The position numbers and the translations under genes were made by a program. This document shows positions 15,731-20,320 of a stretch of DNA of 20,320 nucleotides, piece by piece. This DNA comes from a virus. Location: positions 1 through 20,320 of IMG/VR virus record IMGVR_UViG_3300009170_000037; one strand, written 5' to 3'. Positions within the stretch are counted from its first letter, which is position 1, and every line of letters starts with the position of its first letter. The notes beneath the pieces were generated by a model. The model was not told where the DNA came from, searched no databases, and saw nothing but the letters and a program-made list of their open reading frames with translations.

Positions 15731-16036
15731 CTATCTATTTTGATTTATATTATTATACAAATTAATAACATTTTGTATATTGGTTGGGATTCTAAGCTGA
15801 GAGCCTGGTTCTGGGACTAATGAGTCTCCAGTTAAATTATTTGCACATGCTATTATCCAGTATAAAGTAGAATCTCCATAAAAATCCTGTGCTAGAACAT
15901 CTAATCTATCTGTAATAGTAGTAATTATATATACATCATTTATATCTGCAGGAATGTCAGGGTAGATATTATTAGCATAAAATCTTTTACCTTGATCGTT
16001 CTTTAATATTTTAATATATTGATATCTACTTGACAT
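15731..16036 (-). CDS. LysM-like baseplate wedge protein, gp53-type
   Basis: The 101-residue protein carries a compact LysM-like pattern: DRLDVLAQDFYGDSTLYWII (43-62), ACANNL, and EPGSQLRIP (76-84). This combination of an LDxLAxxFYGD helix, a YWxIA stretch and a closing PGxxLxIP is shared by T4 gp53 and tail protein X, which sit at the baseplate centre or wedge and stabilise it. Its neighbours are the hub gene (two bases after its stop) and the gp48/gp54-like gene (one base before its ATG), consistent with a baseplate operon. T4 gp53 has 196 residues, so only the core domain is present. It ends in TAG. Confidence 0.75.
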   Translation of the reverse strand: MSSRYQYIKILKNDQGKRFYANNIYPDIPADINDVYIITTITDRLDVLAQDFYGDSTLYWIIACANNLTGDSLVPEPGSQLRIPTNIQNVINLYNNINQNR

Positions 16037-16037
16037 A

Positions 16038-18017
16038 TTATTTACCTGTTAATCTAGATCTTACGTAATTCGGATCAGGAGTACTTACAACATTTTGTTG
16101 TACTTTATTATACTTAGCTACCACTTTAGTTTTATCTTGAACTGCTGTTATTTGCTGCTGTCTTGGAATACCAGAAGTTCTACCTGTTGATGCCTGAGCA
16201 TTTACAGTCGATTGTCTTCTAGTTGAATTTGTTCTAGTTTGAACTGTTGCTACTTGAGCCTGAGCATTAGTAGGTCTATTGATATTATTAGTAGGTAATG
16301 TTGTAGGAGTATTGATTGTATTATTTTGAGTTACTCCAACAGATGATGCATTACTAATACTTTCTGCATTAGGTCTTATTTTATCATATTGATTTATTAA
16401 TGGAGTAATAGAACCGTTTTTGCTAAATTTAGATTTTTCAGGTAAGAAATTATGTATTGGAGTAAATTCACAATCTACTTTAATAACTTGAGGCAGTTGT
16501 GCAACTGTAGTGTCTCCTTTTTCTAATTTAATTTCCCATGGGTAATCAGCCTCAATACTTAAATTAGCAGAGTTTAAAAATCCAGGCTGTCTGTAAATAT
16601 AATCACCTATAGTCATTCTTATAACAGGTGTTCTCATAAAACTATTATCTCCATAATCAGGATATATTTGTGAGATAAATATATTTAATTTATCATACAA
16701 AGGCAATAGTTCTTGTCTAGTTTGTGCAGCAACTAAGAATCCAAAATTTATTTTTCTAGTAAATCCATCATAAGCATAAAAAGTTTCTCCTCTACCTACA
16801 TATTTTACTTCATTATAAGCTGCATTATGAACATCACTAAAAGAATCTAAAAATGCTCTAAATTGAACAAAAGTACTGGTAGTTGGATCATCATAATTTA
16901 TAGCTTCAAATCCGAACTTAATAATATCTATATCTTCATATGATACTCCAGGAATAGCGAATCCTTGTTGCCAAGGATCAGTTCCTGCAAGAGTGTTAAA
17001 TGCAGGGTTAGCATTTACTATATCTAATCCATATTCTGAGTTATCTAGATAGTTTACTCTTGGTCTATCTACTGAACCAGGTGCTCCTATTTTTAATCTA
17101 TTTTCTACACTATTCAGTTCATAATCTGATGATATAATGCCTGGTATAATGCTTCTAAAATCTGCTTTTATTTTTCCTCTTATATTTTCTGTTCCAAGTT
17201 CGCTAATTTGAGCGTAACTTAAAACATTTACACCAGCATTTACATCACCTTTAGTAATATCTATATCAGATTGATCAGTATATACTGTTCTTTCTATAGT
17301 AGTAAATCCTCTACCTCCTAATGAATCAGGACCTCCTTGATATTCAAATAATAAGTTATTAGAAGTAGATACTCCTAAATTACTAAAATTATTAAAATTA
17401 AGGAAAGGATCTTGCTGTATTTTAGATCTTAATAAGAAAACTAATCTATTTAAGTCTTCGCTTTTATTTTTAACAGTATAGAAATAACTTAATTGGTAAG
17501 GATTAACAGGAACATTTCCATGTCTATCATAATGAAATCCAGATCCTTGTACTCCTACTTGTTTTAAAGTATTTGCTCCGTTGTTATATATTCTAGTATA
17601 TTCTATTCCTCCTTGGGCAAGTCTTCCAACCTGCTGGTTAAAAGGCTGAGCGGCTTCTCCTGCTTCTATTTTAGGATTAGCAAATTGTAATTCTTTTTGT
17701 TTAATTAAAAAGATATTACCTTTTGAAGTTTTTAAAAAGCTTTGAATTCTTCTTCTATCAATTTCTGCTGCTTGAGGAACAGTGGGTCCGGTTAATGAAA
17801 TATTAAGACTGCTTCCTCCTCTTAAAGGATAATCATTACCTGTTCTATTTAATTCATAATAGTTTTTAGTATCAGGAGATGCATTCTCCGGTAAAGGAAA
17901 TTGAACTAAAGGAGTTTGACTACTATCTCCATATGAAATAGATTTTTGAGTAAAGTTTCCTTGACCGCTATAGTAGAAAAATTTTGGATCGTTATTTAAT
18001 AAATCAATTAATGCCAT
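16038..18017 (-). CDS. Baseplate protein with gp48/gp54-like (tail tube junction) domain
   Basis: The 659-residue protein has a domain at about 404-520: VKYVGRGETFYAYDGFTRKI, then NFGFLVAAQTRQELLPLYDK and LNIFISQIYPDY, then RMTIGDYIYRQPGFLNSANL and DYPWEI. This pattern (ring-shaped fold, LTIGD, PGFLxS, WEI) recalls the tube-cap proteins gp48/gp54 that link the T4 baseplate to the tail tube. Residues 1-400 I cannot assign; they are rich in G, N and Y and lack membrane segments. The last 120 residues (about 540-659) are low-complexity N, T, Q and R, probably flexible. It sits between the tape measure gene and gp53-like gene, where a tube-baseplate junction protein is expected. The gp48/gp54 assignment is by pattern only. 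Confidence 0.65.
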   Translation of the reverse strand: MALIDLLNNDPKFFYYSGQGNFTQKSISYGDSSQTPLVQFPLPENASPDTKNYYELNRTGNDYPLRGGSSLNISLTGPTVPQAAEIDRRRIQSFLKTSKGNIFLIKQKELQFANPKIEAGEAAQPFNQQVGRLAQGGIEYTRIYNNGANTLKQVGVQGSGFHYDRHGNVPVNPYQLSYFYTVKNKSEDLNRLVFLLRSKIQQDPFLNFNNFSNLGVSTSNNLLFEYQGGPDSLGGRGFTTIERTVYTDQSDIDITKGDVNAGVNVLSYAQISELGTENIRGKIKADFRSIIPGIISSDYELNSVENRLKIGAPGSVDRPRVNYLDNSEYGLDIVNANPAFNTLAGTDPWQQGFAIPGVSYEDIDIIKFGFEAINYDDPTTSTFVQFRAFLDSFSDVHNAAYNEVKYVGRGETFYAYDGFTRKINFGFLVAAQTRQELLPLYDKLNIFISQIYPDYGDNSFMRTPVIRMTIGDYIYRQPGFLNSANLSIEADYPWEIKLEKGDTTVAQLPQVIKVDCEFTPIHNFLPEKSKFSKNGSITPLINQYDKIRPNAESISNASSVGVTQNNTINTPTTLPTNNINRPTNAQAQVATVQTRTNSTRRQSTVNAQASTGRTSGIPRQQQITAVQDKTKVVAKYNKVQQNVVSTPDPNYVRSRLTGK

Positions 18018-18021
18018 TTTA

Positions 18022-20241
18022 TTATCTTAAAGGTCTTGGTCCTAAACTACTTGCTGATGGAGTTAATGATGCATTTCTTGCAACTGCAGTAGCAATAGGA
18101 GCTCCATCTATACTTAATGACATAACTTTACCTTGTCTTGTTTCTGATAGAAGCTGTTTTAGTAAATCTACCATTTCATCTGTTCTACCTAATCTTGTTC
18201 CACCTTCTATAGTTACTCCGTTAGTAGATATTGTATCTTGAGGCAATGGTTTTAATACGAAGTCACCAACTGCTTGCTCACCTTGTATTACTTTTCCGGA
18301 ACCCATACTAGATGTTCCTCTAATTCTATCACCAATATTGGAGTTTTCTATTTTATCTATAAGATCATTATCTATACTACCGAAAGAAATAAAGTCTGCT
18401 ACATTTAAAATTGCTGCTGTAATCTGCACTACTATGTCAGCAACATCGGCGAATCCTTCTCTTAAAGTAGATATTAAAGCCTTTACGTTATCTGGATTAG
18501 TTAAATAATCAATTGCGTTTGTAATATATTCTACTATTCCTGAATTAACAATAAATCCTTGAATTGAAGATTTGACTTTTTCTATTAATTCAGCAATTTT
18601 TTCTTGTGCTGATAATTGGGTTAGATTTTGATATGCACCTTCACCTAATGCTTCATTTATTTCTTCTTCAGTTTTATATTTTGCTAATGCTAACTCTAAT
18701 CTTTTTTGAGCATTATCTGTATCTTTTGCTCCAAGTTTAGTTAGCATTTCTTGATTTTTAAGAGTATCAGCTAAATCCTCTCTCGTCATACCAACAGACT
18801 TAGCAATAGCTTCTTGCTGAATCCTATTCATTTCTAAGAATTCGTTAGCTGAACCGAATTGCTTAGATATTTCCATTGCAACTCCTGCTGTATCTCCTTC
18901 TAATGCTAATTGCTGAGCTCTTGAAAGATTAATATCTTTACCTGTTAGTAACTGTGCTTCTAATTGATTTTGTATTGCTGATTCAAAATCTAATAAAGAC
19001 CCTGCTATTTGATCAACTTTAGCAAGATCCATTCCTAAAGCCTTAGTAATAGTTAAAGATTTAGCTAATTTATCCGGATATTTTGCAAATTGTAATCCTA
19101 ATACTCCACCTAATTTACTTGCCTCACCTATAATTTGCTTATAGTTAAATGAAATTCCAGTTGCTTGTTTTAACCCTTCTACTTGAGCTAATACTCCAGT
19201 TACTACTTCTTTTTGAGATTTACCTGATATGATGGACGCCTGAGCTAAAGATCCCATCTCTTCAGTAGATAACCCCATTATTTTCTTTAACTCGATCTGC
19301 GTTTCTAGCATTTCTGCAGTAAGAATATTATTTACTCCTAATTGCTGAGATAGATCGGTTTGAACTTCCATTAAATTTGCTGTTGTAGTAAGCAATTTTC
19401 CGGATGATTCCTGTATTCTAGTGAAGTTTTTATATACTTCGTACGATTCTTGTTTAGAAAAACCTAAATTTCTACCGAATTTTATAATTTTATCATCTAT
19501 TTCTAGAACAAATTCTACTAATGACTTAAATCCACTTAATAATCCTCCTATCAAACCTCCTATACCCGGTAGCATCTTCATCATATCTAGACTTTTATCT
19601 ATTAATGATCCAAGACCTTCACCTTTTCCTGTTAATGCACCCATAGCTCCTTTAACAAGTGGACTACCAACTTCACTATATGCTTTTAATCTAGCGCTAA
19701 GAGTTAGTTGATCTTTCGCATCTTTTAGACCTTGTTTTCGGGCTTCAGCAATTTTTAATGCAGCTGCATATTCAAGCTCTTCTACATTTAAACTTTTTTC
19801 CTGAAGAGATATTTGATTTTCTAGATCAGAAATAAGTTTATCTGCATTTTGTATTTGATTTGCATTTCCAGATTTTACAGCAGCATGATATAACTGTTCG
19901 GCTTTAATTTTTTTATTAATATTATTAACTAAAGATTCAGCATTAGCTTTTGATTGATCACTTATGTTTTTTGATAAATCATTTAAATTTTGCTGAGCTA
20001 TTTTTTCTTTCTTTTTAGCTTCTAATATTTGATCGTTTATTTTTTTATAGGATAATTGACCGCTAGCACTATCTGAAATGTAGTTGTTTTGTTTTTCAAG
20101 TTCTTTATTTAATCTTTGAAGACTACTTACAGAATTAGCAACTAAATCATTATAGTCTCCTTGATCTTTAAGAGCTTCTTTTAATGATTTTACAAGTTCT
20201 TTAGAACTAGCTAGTTGATTTTTTTGTGGATCGTCGGCCAT
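18022..20241 (-). CDS. Tail tape measure protein
   Basis: A 739-residue protein whose layout is that of a tape measure protein, which sets tail length and is ejected ahead of the DNA. Residues 1-190 form long charged helices suitable for coiled coils. A hydrophobic stretch, MLPGIGGLIGGLLSGFKSLVEFVLEI (about 223-248), and a second one, ADIVVQITAAILNVADFISFG (about 602-622), could cross a membrane. The middle is alanine-, leucine- and glutamate-rich helix. The C-terminus contains FVLKPLPQDT and GGTRLGRTDEMVDLLKQLL, a segment common at the end of phage tape measures. By the usual rule of about 1.5 angstrom per residue, the tail would be near 110 nm, similar to T4. The ATG at 20239-20241 is preceded by an A/T-rich leader. 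It lies four bases before the gp48/gp54-like gene. Confidence 0.85.
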   Translation of the reverse strand: MADDPQKNQLASSKELVKSLKEALKDQGDYNDLVANSVSSLQRLNKELEKQNNYISDSASGQLSYKKINDQILEAKKKEKIAQQNLNDLSKNISDQSKANAESLVNNINKKIKAEQLYHAAVKSGNANQIQNADKLISDLENQISLQEKSLNVEELEYAAALKIAEARKQGLKDAKDQLTLSARLKAYSEVGSPLVKGAMGALTGKGEGLGSLIDKSLDMMKMLPGIGGLIGGLLSGFKSLVEFVLEIDDKIIKFGRNLGFSKQESYEVYKNFTRIQESSGKLLTTTANLMEVQTDLSQQLGVNNILTAEMLETQIELKKIMGLSTEEMGSLAQASIISGKSQKEVVTGVLAQVEGLKQATGISFNYKQIIGEASKLGGVLGLQFAKYPDKLAKSLTITKALGMDLAKVDQIAGSLLDFESAIQNQLEAQLLTGKDINLSRAQQLALEGDTAGVAMEISKQFGSANEFLEMNRIQQEAIAKSVGMTREDLADTLKNQEMLTKLGAKDTDNAQKRLELALAKYKTEEEINEALGEGAYQNLTQLSAQEKIAELIEKVKSSIQGFIVNSGIVEYITNAIDYLTNPDNVKALISTLREGFADVADIVVQITAAILNVADFISFGSIDNDLIDKIENSNIGDRIRGTSSMGSGKVIQGEQAVGDFVLKPLPQDTISTNGVTIEGGTRLGRTDEMVDLLKQLLSETRQGKVMSLSIDGAPIATAVARNASLTPSASSLGPRPLR

Positions 20242-20274
20242 ATACTAATTTATATTATATAAATATCCTATTAT

Positions 20275-20319
20275 TTAAGATTTTAAATTAGTACTATAAG
20301 TAGGCTTTTGAGGAATATT
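20275..20319 (-). CDS. Partial CDS, last codons of an unknown upstream gene
   Basis: From the window edge, one minus-strand frame reads NIPQKPTYSTNLKS and ends in TAA at 20275-20277. Only 14 codons are visible, and another frame is also open for about 11 codons, so this is tentative. The 33-base gap to the tape measure start is of a size common here. Nothing can be said about function; an upstream tail gene is expected from position. Confidence 0.35.
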   Translation of the reverse strand, partial: NIPQKPTYSTNLKS

Positions 20320-20320
20320 A

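Noticed and set aside
17984-18241. Plus-strand open frame of 85 codons across the tape measure/baseplate border
   Set aside because: It is antisense to the C-terminus of the tape measure protein, and the apparent hydrophobic pattern comes from the reverse strand.
19421-19711. Plus-strand open frame of 96 codons
   Set aside because: It is antisense to the tape measure hydrophobic region; its proline- and serine-rich translation is typical of a shadow frame.
20242-20274. T4 late promoter-like TATAAAT before the tape measure gene
   Set aside because: The region is almost pure A and T, and TATAAATT matches by chance easily; no second copy at a consistent distance was found.

Overview
The window looks like part of a large T4-like phage with a contractile tail, most likely infecting a Bacteroidota host. 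Every gene I can support lies on the minus strand, so transcription runs from position 20320 towards 1. The DNA is very AT-rich and genes are packed with gaps of a few bases or with overlaps. Most start codons follow A/T-rich sequence with no good Shine-Dalgarno site, which is typical of Bacteroidota. A small DUF5522 protein closely resembles a form common in that phylum. The host is inferred, not shown.

Region 1 (20320 to about 10813) is the tail and baseplate module: the last codons of an unknown gene, a tape measure protein, a baseplate protein with a gp48/gp54-like domain, a small LysM-like gp53-type wedge protein, a 1421-residue baseplate hub fused to a C-terminal muramidase-like domain, and a 215-residue probable virion protein. 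Region 2 (10768 to 4299) is the replication and recombination module: a divergent family A DNA polymerase with a degenerate proofreading domain, an unknown 140-residue protein, a gp32-like single-strand binding protein without the zinc site, UvsX recombinase, an RNase H/FEN-type 5' nuclease, a gp41-like helicase and an unknown 78-residue protein. Region 3 (4217 to 1) supplies nucleotides and modifies DNA: a cobalamin-dependent class II ribonucleotide reductase, a translationally coupled DUF5522 protein, a 148-codon reading frame interrupted by one amber codon, a QueC-like enzyme, a DpdA/TGT-like base-exchange enzyme, and the first codons of another gene.

Together, regions 2 and 3 would make dNTPs, copy and recombine the genome, and probably exchange guanine for a 7-deazaguanine in phage DNA as protection against host nucleases. 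The most notable points are: the QueC homologue has lost all four zinc cysteines while keeping its other motifs; the partner TGT-like enzyme also lacks the TGT zinc site; an in-frame TAG interrupts a conserved-looking ORF even though TAG is a working terminator elsewhere; the PolA-like polymerase keeps its two catalytic aspartates but not its exonuclease ones; and a 37-base promoter-like motif (29/37 identical between copies) precedes both the gp32 gene and the modification cassette. No tRNA, CRISPR, insertion sequence or integrase was seen. No stretch longer than about 100 bases is without a gene.
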